Part shown: in pieces, positions 45,175 through 53,722 of the stretch
How positions within the stretch are numbered: position 1 is the stretch's first letter
How the letters are laid out: every line of letters begins with the position of its first letter
Assembly (NCBI RefSeq): GCF_015477765.1
Contig: NZ_JADLQQ010000003.1
Coordinates: forward strand, 717,058 to 781,057
DNA length: 64,000 nt
Origin: Nocardia transvalensis
GTDB taxonomy: Bacteria; Actinomycetota; Actinomycetes; Mycobacteriales; Mycobacteriaceae
Reading direction: 5' to 3'
The notes under the pieces: model-generated
The model's database searches: none
The model's input: only the letters and a program-made list of their open reading frames with translations
What the model was told of the DNA's origin: nothing
Position numbers and translations under genes: made by a program

Positions 45175-47391
45175 TCAGAGCCGGCCTGCGCCGTTATCGG
45201 CGTAGCGGCGCAGCGACTCCACCTGCAGCGGATCCAGCGAGGGACGCACCGCCGCCCGGGCCGCGGCCACATCGGCGGCCGTGATGTCGGCGGCGTCGAC
45301 GTCGCGGCGCATCGCCGTCATCGCCGCCTCGCGCAACAGTGCCGCGCAGTCGGCGGCGGAATAGCCGTCGAGGTCGGCGGCCAGCTTCCGCAGGTTCACC
45401 TCGGCGGCCAGCGGGACCGAGCGGCTCGCGGTGCGCAGGATCTCCGCCCGGGCCGCCGCGTCCGGGGGCGGCACGAACACCAGGCGTTCGAGGCGCCCGG
45501 GCCGCAGCAGCGCGGGGTCGATCAGCTCGGGCCGGTTCGTCGCGCCGATCACGACCACGTCGCGCAGCGGCTCCACCCCGTCGAGTTCGGTGAGCAGCGC
45601 CGCGACCACCCGGTCGCCGACGCCGGAGTCGCCGCTCTGCCCGCGCCGGGCCGCCAGCGCGTCCACCTCGTCGAGGAAGATCAGCGACGGCGCGGAATCG
45701 CGTGCGCGCTGGAACAATTCGCGCACCGCCCGCTCGGAGGAGCCGACCCACTTGTCCATCAGCTCCGCGCCCTTGACCGCGTGCACGCTCAGCTGGCCGG
45801 TTCCGGCCAGGGCTCGGACCAGGAAGGTCTTCCCGCAGCCCGGCGGCCCGTACAGCAGCACGCCGCGGGGCGGATCGATGCCGAGGCGGGCGAAGGAATC
45901 CGGATGCCGCAGCGGCCACAGCACCGCCTCGGCCAGGGCCTGTTTGGTCTCGGTCATATCCCCGACGTCGTCGAGGCTGAGGCTGCCGATCGCCAATTCC
46001 TCGGAGCCCGAACGCGACAGCGGGCGGATCACCTCGAGGGCGCCGAGCAGGTCCTCGTGGGTCAGGACCGGATCGCTGTGGTCGCGGCTGGCCCGCGAGG
46101 CCGCCCGCAGCGCCGCCTCGCGGCACAGTGCCGCCAGATCCGAGACCACGAAACCGGGTGTGCGAGCGGCGATCTCGTCCAGTTTCAGCCCGTCGGTGGG
46201 CACCTTGCGCAGCAGCTGTTCCAGTAGATCCTTGCGGATGGCGGCGGTCGGCAGGGTCAGCGCTACCTCGCGATCGCACAGATCCGGTGCGCGCAAACGA
46301 CTATCGATGCCCGCGGGATGAGAGGTGGTGGCCAGGAAGGCGACTCCCGGCGTGGCGACGGCCGCGCGCAGCTGGTCGAGGATGAGGGTCGCGACGGGTT
46401 CCGGATCGGCGGGCAGCAGTGCATCGATATCGGTGATCAGCAGGACTCCACCCGGGCCGGAACAGATTTCGGAGACCGCGATGCCCACCTCACGCAGCCG
46501 GGTGCCGCTCTCGGTGGCGCCGACCGTGGGGCCGTCGAGTTCCACGATGCGCCGCGGGGTGGATACCGCGCGGGCCAGCGTCGCCTTACCGGCGCCCGCG
46601 GGGCCGGTGACCAGGACCCCGAGATGCGGTGGTGCGCCGAGGGTTTTCAACAGCTCCGGTTCGTCGAGGGCCAGGCTGAGCCATTCCGACAGCTTGGCCG
46701 CCTGGGCGCGGACACCGGCCAGATCGGCCGCGGTCACCGTCGACGGCCGTTCCCGCACCCGCATCCGGGTTCCCGGGGCGGCCGTCTGGGTCTCGTGCCC
46801 CGCACCCGGATCGTGCGAGGCGTCGATCGCCGGTACTCCCGCACCCCAGATCACCGCGCTGTTGGGCTGCACGCTGACCGGGCCCGGCGACGGATCGGTC
46901 GCGGTCACGGTGAGAAGTTCCGAGGTCCAGGCGATCCCGAAGGTGCGCGAGAGCGCCTGGGTGGCCGCGGTGGTGCTGGTGCCCGGCCCGAGATCGCGCG
47001 GTAGCAGCGACACCGCATCGCCGATGGTGACGACCTTGCCCAGCAGCGCCTGCCGCAGCGTCTGCTCCGGAATCGTGCGCATCGCATGCACCGACCCGGT
47101 CACCGAAATCTGCCGGGCCCCGAAGACGGCCACCGGCGCGACCATCACCGTCGCGTTCTCGCGCACGCCCGCGTTGGACAGCGTCACATCGTCGAGCAGC
47201 ACCACTCCCGCGGGAGTGCCCGCCGGAGCCACCCCCGCCACCGCGGCCGTGCGCCGCGACCCGATCAACGCGATCCCGTCCCACTCCCGCAACCCCAATG
47301 CCGCCAACGCCTCGGGGTGCAGCCGCACCACCCCTCGCCGCGCATCCGCGGCGGACGGATTCAACCGGGCAGTCAACGACAGATCAGGCAC
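45175..47391 (-). CDS. CDC48-like AAA+ ATPase with two ATPase domains (Rv0435c-like)
   Basis: This is a 738-residue protein: an N-terminal double-psi barrel-like domain (about 5-190), D1 (about 215-450) and D2 (about 480-710). D2 is complete: Walker A GPPGCGKT (515-522), Walker B LIFLDEVD (570-577), sensor 1 ATNRPELIDPALLRPGR. D1 is degenerate: the P-loop reads GPAGAGKAT with A270 where S or T is expected, and Walker B is LLITDID, lacking the catalytic glutamate. The machine probably unfolds or remodels proteins, driven by D2. It lies 45 bases downstream of the pssA stop on the same strand, as in M. tuberculosis from memory. Confidence 0.92.
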   Translation of the reverse strand: MPDLSLTARLNPSAADARRGVVRLHPEALAALGLREWDGIALIGSRRTAAVAGVAPAGTPAGVVLLDDVTLSNAGVRENATVMVAPVAVFGARQISVTGSVHAMRTIPEQTLRQALLGKVVTIGDAVSLLPRDLGPGTSTTAATQALSRTFGIAWTSELLTVTATDPSPGPVSVQPNSAVIWGAGVPAIDASHDPGAGHETQTAAPGTRMRVRERPSTVTAADLAGVRAQAAKLSEWLSLALDEPELLKTLGAPPHLGVLVTGPAGAGKATLARAVSTPRRIVELDGPTVGATESGTRLREVGIAVSEICSGPGGVLLITDIDALLPADPEPVATLILDQLRAAVATPGVAFLATTSHPAGIDSRLRAPDLCDREVALTLPTAAIRKDLLEQLLRKVPTDGLKLDEIAARTPGFVVSDLAALCREAALRAASRASRDHSDPVLTHEDLLGALEVIRPLSRSGSEELAIGSLSLDDVGDMTETKQALAEAVLWPLRHPDSFARLGIDPPRGVLLYGPPGCGKTFLVRALAGTGQLSVHAVKGAELMDKWVGSSERAVRELFQRARDSAPSLIFLDEVDALAARRGQSGDSGVGDRVVAALLTELDGVEPLRDVVVIGATNRPELIDPALLRPGRLERLVFVPPPDAAARAEILRTASRSVPLAAEVNLRKLAADLDGYSAADCAALLREAAMTAMRRDVDAADITAADVAAARAAVRPSLDPLQVESLRRYADNGAGRL

Positions 47392-47436
47392 CCTGCCATT
47401 CTGGCAGTGTCGACGGGGTCGGTGCTGTGCTCGGAG

Positions 47437-48315
47437 CTACCGCTGCCGCTGACCCGGACGGCGCAAGCGCAGTCTCGACGACGACACCGGCACGCGCAGG
47501 GCCGGGCGGCGGCGGGCCGCGCGGCGCTGGGCCCGGCGTTCGGCGGGTTTGTGATGCCAGGTTTCGGGGCGGGCGGCGACCCAGCGCTGGGAGCGCCAGG
47601 CGAACGGGATGTGCAGGATGTACATCGCCACCAGCACCATCAGCAGGACGCGCGGGTAGGTGATCAGGGCCGCGGCGGCCAGGGCGACCAGGACCAGCAG
47701 CAGGGCCGCGGCCTGCGGGGCCACCGACACCGATTTCATCGCCAACGTCGGGATGGTGCTGACCGCCAGCAGGGCCGCGAAGACGGTCCAGGTCGCCACC
47801 ACCGGGAAGTCGCTCCACCAGCCGTTCCCGAACTGCTCGTGCACCGCGATCGGCAGTAGGCCGATCAGTGCCGCGGCCGGGGCGGGCACGCCCACGAAAT
47901 ATTCGCGCTGCCAGTCGGGCCGGGTGTCGTCGTCCATCAAGGTGTTGAATCGGGCCAGCCGGAGCACGATGCTGACCGCATAGATCAGCGCGATGATCCA
48001 GCCCGCGCTGTCCGTGCGCAGGAACCCGATGTACAGCACCAGCGCGGGTGCGACGCCGAAGGCGATGGCATCGGACAGCGAATCGAGTTCGGCGCCGATC
48101 TTGGTGGTCGCCGACAGCATGCGGGCCAGCCGCCCGTCCAGGGTGTCCAGCACGGCCGCCGCGCCGACCATCGCCAGCGCGACGTCGAGCGAGCCGTCGA
48201 GTGCGAATTTGACGGCCGACAGCCCGGCGCACAGCGCCAGAATGGTCACGATGCTGGGCAGCAGCCGGATCGTGCGACGCCGACGGCCTTGGCCGGTAAT
48301 GGTTTCCTCGATCAT
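47437..48315 (-). CDS. pssA: CDP-diacylglycerol-serine O-phosphatidyltransferase
   Basis: This membrane enzyme makes phosphatidylserine from CDP-diacylglycerol and serine. The 292-residue protein shows the CDP-alcohol phosphotransferase motif as [27 protein letters not shown] (reported here as DTLDGRLAR then GAELDSLSD), about 58-83, with its aspartates, and about seven or eight helices. The C-terminal 60 residues are Arg-rich and cytoplasmic. The ATG overlaps the psd stop (ATGA), and psd would decarboxylate its product. Confidence 0.93.
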   Translation of the reverse strand: MIEETITGQGRRRRTIRLLPSIVTILALCAGLSAVKFALDGSLDVALAMVGAAAVLDTLDGRLARMLSATTKIGAELDSLSDAIAFGVAPALVLYIGFLRTDSAGWIIALIYAVSIVLRLARFNTLMDDDTRPDWQREYFVGVPAPAAALIGLLPIAVHEQFGNGWWSDFPVVATWTVFAALLAVSTIPTLAMKSVSVAPQAAALLLVLVALAAAALITYPRVLLMVLVAMYILHIPFAWRSQRWVAARPETWHHKPAERRAQRRAARRRPALRVPVSSSRLRLRRPGQRQR

Positions 48316-49028
48316 GACAGCAGTTCGGCCAGCACCGTCTCCCCGCCGATCGTGCGTTGCCCGGGCTCGACGAGCAGCCGCGTACCGGCCGGGAAGTAGG
48401 TGTCGACGCGGGAGCCGAAGCGGATCAGGCCGTAGGTGTCGCCGATGGTGAGGGCATCACCGACGGTGGCGTCGCAGACGATGCGCCGCGCCAGCAGACC
48501 GGCGATCTGCACGACGGTCACCAACTGGCCCGAGGCGGTCTCGAGCACCATGCAGTTGCGCTCGTTGACAGCGCTGGCCTCCGGCAGATCGGCGGAGCGG
48601 AACTGCCCGCGCCGGTAGACGATCTGGCGCACCGTGCCCGAGACGGGCGTGCGCTGCACATGCACGTCGAGCACGGACAGGAAGATGCTCACGCGCGGCA
48701 ATTCCACCTCGCCGAGGTTCAGTTCGGCGGGCGGCACGGCCGTGTCGACCAGCGCGATCTGCCCGTCGGCCGGTGCGACCACCACGCCGGGCCGGTTCGG
48801 CGGCACCCGATTCGGATGCCGGAAGAACGTCGCCGTCGCCGCCGCGGCAGCCAATCCGGTGCGGCGCACCCACTTTCGCCGCCGGCCCAGCGTCGCTACG
48901 ACCAGCGGCGCCGCGACGAACGGCAGGCCGGCGGGATGCAGCGGCGGGATCGCGTCGCGGACCAGGTCGGCGACATGACCGAGCCCGGTGCGTTCGGGCG
49001 TGCCGGGCGGGGTGGGACGGCGGGCCAC
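48312..49028 (-). CDS. psd: phosphatidylserine decarboxylase proenzyme
   Basis: This enzyme makes phosphatidylethanolamine. The 238-residue proenzyme should cleave itself at the serine of [13 protein letters not shown] near residue 210 to form the pyruvoyl group. The block [16 protein letters not shown] contains the conserved histidine. Two hydrophobic stretches near the N-terminus (about 35-65) anchor it. The start is a GTG at 49028 with GAGG upstream. psd-pssA are coupled in that order, and the ATPase gene follows, matching M. tuberculosis Rv0437c-Rv0435c from memory. Confidence 0.93.
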   Translation of the reverse strand: MARRPTPPGTPERTGLGHVADLVRDAIPPLHPAGLPFVAAPLVVATLGRRRKWVRRTGLAAAAATATFFRHPNRVPPNRPGVVVAPADGQIALVDTAVPPAELNLGEVELPRVSIFLSVLDVHVQRTPVSGTVRQIVYRRGQFRSADLPEASAVNERNCMVLETASGQLVTVVQIAGLLARRIVCDATVGDALTIGDTYGLIRFGSRVDTYFPAGTRLLVEPGQRTIGGETVLAELLS

Positions 49029-49193
49029 AGGCTCCTCTTTCGTGCGCGGACGGTTGCGCGGTCACAGCGACGTGCCCGACGACGGTGGCTCGTAAAGCCT
49101 CGAATACGCCGTCGGACACGTCGGAGACCGCGCTCACACCTTACGGGAATCGGGCCCCTGCGGTGTGTGCGGAAGATCCCGTCCGCGGGAGGG

Positions 49194-49466
49194 TCAGCCC
49201 ACTTTTCGGCGCCCGGTGACCAACCCCACCAGGAACAGCAGGATGACCGCGCCACCCAGGCAGGTGAGGAAGCTGAAGATGAGCCCGCCGCCCTCCACGT
49301 CGACGCCCAGCAACTTCAGCAGAAAACCACCCAGCAAACCGCCGATCACGCCGACGATGATGTTGAGGAAGATTCCCTGCTGGGCATCGGTCCCCATGAT
49401 CTTGCTGGCGATCCATCCGGCGATGCCGCCGATGATGATCCAGCCGATAATTCCCAGTCCGAGCAT
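49194..49466 (-). CDS. GlsB/YeaQ/YmgE family small membrane protein
   Basis: This is a 90-residue protein with three helices: the Gly-rich IIGWIIIGGIAGWIASKIMG (about 5-24), a second with GVIGGLLGGFLLKLLG, and a third (FLTCLGGAVILLFLVG). This is the transglycosylase-associated protein family, often induced by stress; the function is not defined. The ATG at 49466 with GAGGA upstream gives the normal family start. It is divergent from the FabH-like gene. Confidence 0.9.
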   Translation of the reverse strand: MLGLGIIGWIIIGGIAGWIASKIMGTDAQQGIFLNIIVGVIGGLLGGFLLKLLGVDVEGGGLIFSFLTCLGGAVILLFLVGLVTGRRKVG

Positions 49467-49601
49467 TTGGTGTCCTCGAATCACTCGTTGGAACAGGTTG
49501 GTTGCCGGACTGCCCACGGTTTCGAGCAACCGGCTTGCGAACTGGCTATACCCGAAACGATTGTGACAATACCCACCCGTTCGGGGGCGTTCCTGGATAA
49601 T

Positions 49602-49639
49602 ATGAGGGGTCCTCATGTCTACGGACTCGTAAGGAGTCC
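49602..49639. promoter_or_regulatory. two palindromes upstream of the FabH-like gene
   Basis: ATGAGG-GGT-CCTCAT (49602-49616) and GGACTC-GTAAG-GAGTCC (49623-49639) lie side by side in the 260-base gap, just after a GATAAT that could be a -10 box (49596-49601). They may be operator sites or a leader structure. The rest of the gap shows nothing clear. Confidence 0.45.
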
Positions 49640-49726
49640 CGCGAGGGCCCGATGAAGGACTGTTCGACGCGCGGGGTGGTGGCCGGGTTGGGTCCACTGA
49701 CCAGCAGGTACATAGGGAGACGCACG

Positions 49727-50755
49727 ATGGCTGCTCGACTAGCTCAGGCCACCGGGTTCGAGCACACCGCAATGCTCGGGCTCGGGGTGTACCGCCCCGC
49801 CCGGATCGTCAGCAACGAGGAGATTGCCGGACCCATCGATTCCAGCGACGAGTGGATTCGCACCCGCTCGGGCATCCGGACCAGGCGTTTCGCCTCCGAT
49901 TCCGAAACCATCATCAGCATGGGTGCCGCGGCCGCGCGGGATGCGCTGGATTCCGCGGGCGTCACGCCCGGTCAGGTCGGATGCGTCATCGTCGCCACCT
50001 CGACATGGCTGCTGCTCACGCCCGCCGCGGCGCCGCAGATCGCCACCGAACTGGGCATGAACAATCCGGCCGCCTTCGATATCTCCGCCGGGTGCGCCGG
50101 GTTCTGTCACGCCGTGACGCTGGCCTCGGATCTCGTCAAGGGTGGTACCGCCGGGCACGTCCTGGTGATCGGTGTGGAGCGGCTGACCGACACGTTCGAC
50201 CCCACCGACCGCGGCACGGCCTTCCTGTTCGCCGACGGTGCCGGGGCGGTCGTGATCGGCCCCTCCGACGAGCCGGGCATCGGCCCGACGGTTTGGGGCT
50301 CCGACGGCACCCAGCACCGCGCGATCCGCCAGGACAAGGACTGGATGGAGTTCTTCGAAGAGGTCGACGAGAAGGGCACCGACGCGGTGCGGCCTTACCT
50401 GGCGATGGAGGGGACGGCGGTATTCCGCTGGGCCGCACACTCGTTGAAGAAGGTGTGCCTGGATGCCATCGAGCGCGCCGGGGCGACGCCCGGCGATATC
50501 GATGCCTTCGTCCCGCATCAGGCCAACGGCCGCATCATCGAGATCATGGCGCGGGAGCTGAAACTCGCCGCCGACGTCGCCCTGGCTACCGATATCGAGG
50601 AGACGGGCAACACCTCGGCAGCCTCGATTCCGCTGGCCATGGAGGCGCTGCTGCGCAAGGGCGACACCAAACCCGGCGCCGATGCCCTGCTGGTGGCCTT
50701 CGGCGCCGGTCTGTCCTACGCCGCTCAAGTCGTGAAACTGCCCAACTGGCAGTGA
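49727..50755 (+). CDS. 3-oxoacyl-ACP synthase III family protein (FabH-like)
   Basis: This thiolase-fold enzyme condenses an acyl-CoA with malonyl-ACP. The 342-residue protein has the complete catalytic triad: C123 in DISAGCAGFC, H264 in VPHQANGRI, and N295 in EETGNTSAASIP. The N-terminal GVYRPARIVSNEEIAG and DSSDEWIRTRSGIRTR are also typical. The ATG at 49727 has AGGGAGA upstream. It may be the housekeeping FabH that links FAS-I products to FAS-II for mycolic acids, or a separate ketoacyl synthase; no other fatty acid synthesis genes are adjacent. It is convergent with the SIMPL lipoprotein gene, with one base between the stops. Confidence 0.88.
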   Translation: MAARLAQATGFEHTAMLGLGVYRPARIVSNEEIAGPIDSSDEWIRTRSGIRTRRFASDSETIISMGAAAARDALDSAGVTPGQVGCVIVATSTWLLLTPAAAPQIATELGMNNPAAFDISAGCAGFCHAVTLASDLVKGGTAGHVLVIGVERLTDTFDPTDRGTAFLFADGAGAVVIGPSDEPGIGPTVWGSDGTQHRAIRQDKDWMEFFEEVDEKGTDAVRPYLAMEGTAVFRWAAHSLKKVCLDAIERAGATPGDIDAFVPHQANGRIIEIMARELKLAADVALATDIEETGNTSAASIPLAMEALLRKGDTKPGADALLVAFGAGLSYAAQVVKLPNWQ

Positions 50756-50756
50756 T

Positions 50757-51452
50757 TCAGCCCAGGCTCCAGGTCACCGTGACGTTGAACGTCACCGTCT
50801 GCATTCCCGGCTCCAACGGCACCGCATTCGAGGCGGCACCCTCGTCGTAACGCGGGGAGGGCGGCGGTGTGCCGCCGTCGCTGGACTCGCTGACGGTCTT
50901 GACATCGCGCAGTTTCAGCCCCGACAGCACGGCATACTGCTCGGCCCGGGACTTGGCATCGGCGAAGGCGCGGGCGCGGGCATCCGACAGCAGCTTCGAG
51001 TTGTCGTCGAGTGCGAACGACACGCTGTTGATGCGGGCGTCGTTGCCGCCGGCCTGCGCCGCGGCCGCCAGAATCGCCGACGCCTTGGGCAGATCGCGCA
51101 CCACGACATGCAGCGAATTGGTCGCGCGGTAGCCGGTTATCGCCTGGTCGGGGCCGTGCTGCGGCTGGATGGAGACGTCGGTGGTCTGGATGTCCTCGCG
51201 TTTGGCCCCGGCGCCCACGACCGCATCGGTGACCGCCTTCGCCTTGGCATTGGCCGTGTCGATGGCCGTGGAGACATCGCCCGCGGTCACCGCGACGCCG
51301 AGGTTCGCATTGAGGATGTCCGGCGCACCGCGCACCTGGCCGGTGCCGACCACGGTGACGTCACGGTCGGGGCCGGAATCGGAATTCCCGCAGCCGGTCA
51401 GCAGAACGGCCGTACCGGCAAGCGCCACAGCAGTACCCATGATTCGTCGCAT
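50757..51452 (-). CDS. SIMPL domain lipoprotein (DUF541)
   Basis: This is an exported protein of 231 residues. A signal peptide with lipobox LLTGC (C21) is followed by a SIMPL domain (about 32-231: VTVVGTGQVRGAPDILNANLG, then YRATNSLHVVVRDL, and a C-terminal VTFNVTVTWSLG). SIMPL proteins are periplasmic or surface oligomers linked with oxidative stress; the exact role is unknown. It lies 49 bases upstream of the SRPBCC gene's stop in map order and on the same strand, downstream of it. Confidence 0.87.
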   Translation of the reverse strand: MRRIMGTAVALAGTAVLLTGCGNSDSGPDRDVTVVGTGQVRGAPDILNANLGVAVTAGDVSTAIDTANAKAKAVTDAVVGAGAKREDIQTTDVSIQPQHGPDQAITGYRATNSLHVVVRDLPKASAILAAAAQAGGNDARINSVSFALDDNSKLLSDARARAFADAKSRAEQYAVLSGLKLRDVKTVSESSDGGTPPPSPRYDEGAASNAVPLEPGMQTVTFNVTVTWSLG

Positions 51453-51501
51453 GCCTCAACCTAGGCACGGGCGGGGCGTCGCCGTGGGCGAACACGCCGG
51501 A

Positions 51502-51951
51502 TCAGTGTTCGGCTGCGGCCTTGATCCTGGCGAGTGTCTCGTTCATCCCCTGCACGAGGTTGGCCTCGAAGCGCTGTTCGCCGCCGAGGAGGGCGTCGAT
51601 CAGCTTGCGCACCGGTTTGCGGACGCCGTTGGGAATGTCGCGCCGCTCGATCACCCGGGTGCCGGTCGCGGTCGGCTCCAGGGTGTAGCTCCAGATCGTG
51701 GTGTTCTCGATCATGCGAAAGGCGAAGGCTCGATTCGGTTCGAAGCGCACGATCCGGGAGGTGGTGGGGTAGTAGTACTTGCCGTCGCGGTTGAGGTTGA
51801 TCGTCCAGGTGCCGGCCCTCGGCGTGCCGAGCGGGATCATCCGGACGGTATTGGGGCTGAATTCCGGCATCCGCTTCAGATCCGACAGGACCGCCCAGAC
51901 CCGCTCCGGCGGCGCGGCGATATCGACGGTGGCTTCCAGGGTGTTCGGCAA
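51502..51951 (-). CDS. SRPBCC (START-like) family protein
   Basis: This is a 149-residue soluble protein with the helix-grip fold that binds hydrophobic ligands. The family start TVDIAAPPERVWAVLSDLKRMPEF (in two parts, TVDIAAPPERVW and VLSDLKRMPEF) is clear, as is the C-terminal helix. The start is a TTG at 51951 with GGAGG six bases upstream. It is divergent from the redox-signalling operon across 86 bases. The ligand or polyketide cyclase-like activity cannot be inferred. Confidence 0.83.
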   Translation of the reverse strand: MPNTLEATVDIAAPPERVWAVLSDLKRMPEFSPNTVRMIPLGTPRAGTWTINLNRDGKYYYPTTSRIVRFEPNRAFAFRMIENTTIWSYTLEPTATGTRVIERRDIPNGVRKPVRKLIDALLGGEQRFEANLVQGMNETLARIKAAAEH

Positions 51952-52037
51952 CGCTGCCTCCGAGAGGTGTGACGGTCGGTACCAGATATCTTAGCCATCG
52001 TGCACACCGACTTGCGCCCAGCACCCATACTTTGAAG

Positions 52038-53711
52038 GTGACTTCACCAGCTGTCGCCAAGCCGGCGATTCTCAGTGTCGACGACGATCCGGGCGTCTCC
52101 CGCGCCGTGGTCCGCGACCTGCGGCGCCGGTACGGGGCGGATTATCGGATCCTGCGCGCCGAGTCGGGTGCCTCCGCGCTCGACGCGCTTCGCGAGATGA
52201 AATTGCGCGGCCAGCCGGTCGCCGTGCTGATCGCCGACTACCGCATGCCGGGGATGGACGGCATCGAATTCCTCGAGCAGGCCATGGACCTGCATCCCTA
52301 CGCCCGCCGCGTGCTGCTGACCGCCTACGCCGACACCAATGCCGCCATCGAGGCGATCAATATCGTCGACCTCGACCACTATCTGCTCAAGCCGTGGGAT
52401 CCGCCGGAGGAGAAGCTGTACCCGGTGATCGACGCCCTGCTCGAGGCCTGGCGCGGCGACGAGCACCGCCCGGTGCACGAGACCAAGGTGGTCGGGCATC
52501 GCTGGTCGGCGCGCTGCTCGGAGGTGCGCGAATTCCTGGCCCGCAATCAGCTGCCCTACCGGTGGTATCTGGCCGACGAGCCCGAGGGCGCGCGGTTGCT
52601 GGAGGCGGCCGGGGCGACCGAGGACCAGTGCCCGGTGGTGATCGATCCGGCCGGACAGGCCCTGATCACTCCCTCCGACAGCGAACTGGCCACCAGCGTC
52701 GGGCTCAGTACCGACCCGACCGGCGACTTCTACGACCTCATCGTGGTCGGCGGCGGCCCGGCCGGGCTCGGCGCGGCGGTGTACGGCGCCTCCGAAGGAC
52801 TGCGCACGGTGCTGGTGGAGCGCACGGCCACCGGCGGTCAGGCCGGGCAGAGCTCGCGCATCGAGAACTACCTCGGCTTCCCGGACGGATTGTCGGGCGC
52901 CCAGCTGGCCGATCGGGCCCGGCGGCAGGCGGTCAAATTCGGGGCCGAGCTGATCACGGCGCGCGAGGTGGTCGGCCTGGAGGTGTGCGGGTCGGCCCGC
53001 GTGGTGCGCTTCGACGACGGCAGCGCGATCTCGGCGCATTCGGTGATCATCGCCACGGGCGTGAACTACCGCCACCACCCGGCCCCGGGTGTGGACGATT
53101 TCACCGGCCGCGGGGTGTATTACGGCTCGGCGATGACCGAGGCCGCCGAGTGCACCGACTGCGAGGTCTACGTCGTGGGCGGCGCCAATTCCGCGGGCCA
53201 GGCGGCGGTATTCCTGTCCCGCAATGCCAAGACGGTGCATATTCTGGTGCGCTCGGATTCGCTGGAGAAATCCATGTCGCACTATCTGATCCAGCAGATC
53301 GAGCAGATTCCGAATATCAAGGTGCATACGTGCACGGAGGTGGTCTCGGCCGACGGCGACGATCATCTGGAGCGCATCGTGGTACGCAACAGCGCGACGG
53401 GTGCGGAAGAAAAGGTGGACGCGGAGCGTTTGTTCCTGTTCATCGGGGCCGCACCGGAGACCGGCTGGCTCGACGGCCTGGTCAAGCGCGACGCGGCCGG
53501 ATACGTCCTGGCCGGTCCCGACCTGATGGTCGACGGTGCCCGCCCCGCGGGCTGGGAATTGCCGCGGCCCCCGCATCACCTGGAGACCAGCGTCCCGGGC
53601 GTCTTCGTGGCCGGCGATGTGCGTTCGGAGTCGGCGAAACGGGTCGCGTCCGCCGTGGGCGAGGGCGCGATGGCGGTCATGCTCGTCCACCGATACCTCG
53701 CCAAGCAGTAG
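52038..53711 (+). CDS. fused response-regulator receiver and thioredoxin-reductase-like flavoprotein
   Basis: This is a three-domain cytoplasmic protein of 557 residues. The receiver (about 9-130) has the full phosphorylation site: D16/D17, phosphoacceptor D67, T95 and K118. A thioredoxin/glutaredoxin-like segment follows (about 147-222) with single cysteines C160 and C198. The flavoprotein part (about 230-557) has the FAD motif VVGGGPAGLG, the NADPH motif VVGGANSAG (379-387) and GDVR (526-529). The usual CATC redox pair is missing (YGSAM); instead a CTDC lies at 372-375 just before the NADPH strand. The start GTG at 52038 is weakly supported. The next gene, a histidine kinase, follows after 11 bases and is the obvious phosphodonor. 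Confidence 0.92.
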   Translation: MTSPAVAKPAILSVDDDPGVSRAVVRDLRRRYGADYRILRAESGASALDALREMKLRGQPVAVLIADYRMPGMDGIEFLEQAMDLHPYARRVLLTAYADTNAAIEAINIVDLDHYLLKPWDPPEEKLYPVIDALLEAWRGDEHRPVHETKVVGHRWSARCSEVREFLARNQLPYRWYLADEPEGARLLEAAGATEDQCPVVIDPAGQALITPSDSELATSVGLSTDPTGDFYDLIVVGGGPAGLGAAVYGASEGLRTVLVERTATGGQAGQSSRIENYLGFPDGLSGAQLADRARRQAVKFGAELITAREVVGLEVCGSARVVRFDDGSAISAHSVIIATGVNYRHHPAPGVDDFTGRGVYYGSAMTEAAECTDCEVYVVGGANSAGQAAVFLSRNAKTVHILVRSDSLEKSMSHYLIQQIEQIPNIKVHTCTEVVSADGDDHLERIVVRNSATGAEEKVDAERLFLFIGAAPETGWLDGLVKRDAAGYVLAGPDLMVDGARPAGWELPRPPHHLETSVPGVFVAGDVRSESAKRVASAVGEGAMAVMLVHRYLAKQ

Positions 53712-53722
53712 GAGGTCTGCTG

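Noticed and set aside
52394..53722. Upstream extension of the histidine kinase frame
   Set aside because: The frame stays open inside the receiver-flavoprotein gene, but the AGGAGG and ATG at 53723 give the proper start; the upstream translation is Gly/Arg-rich noise.
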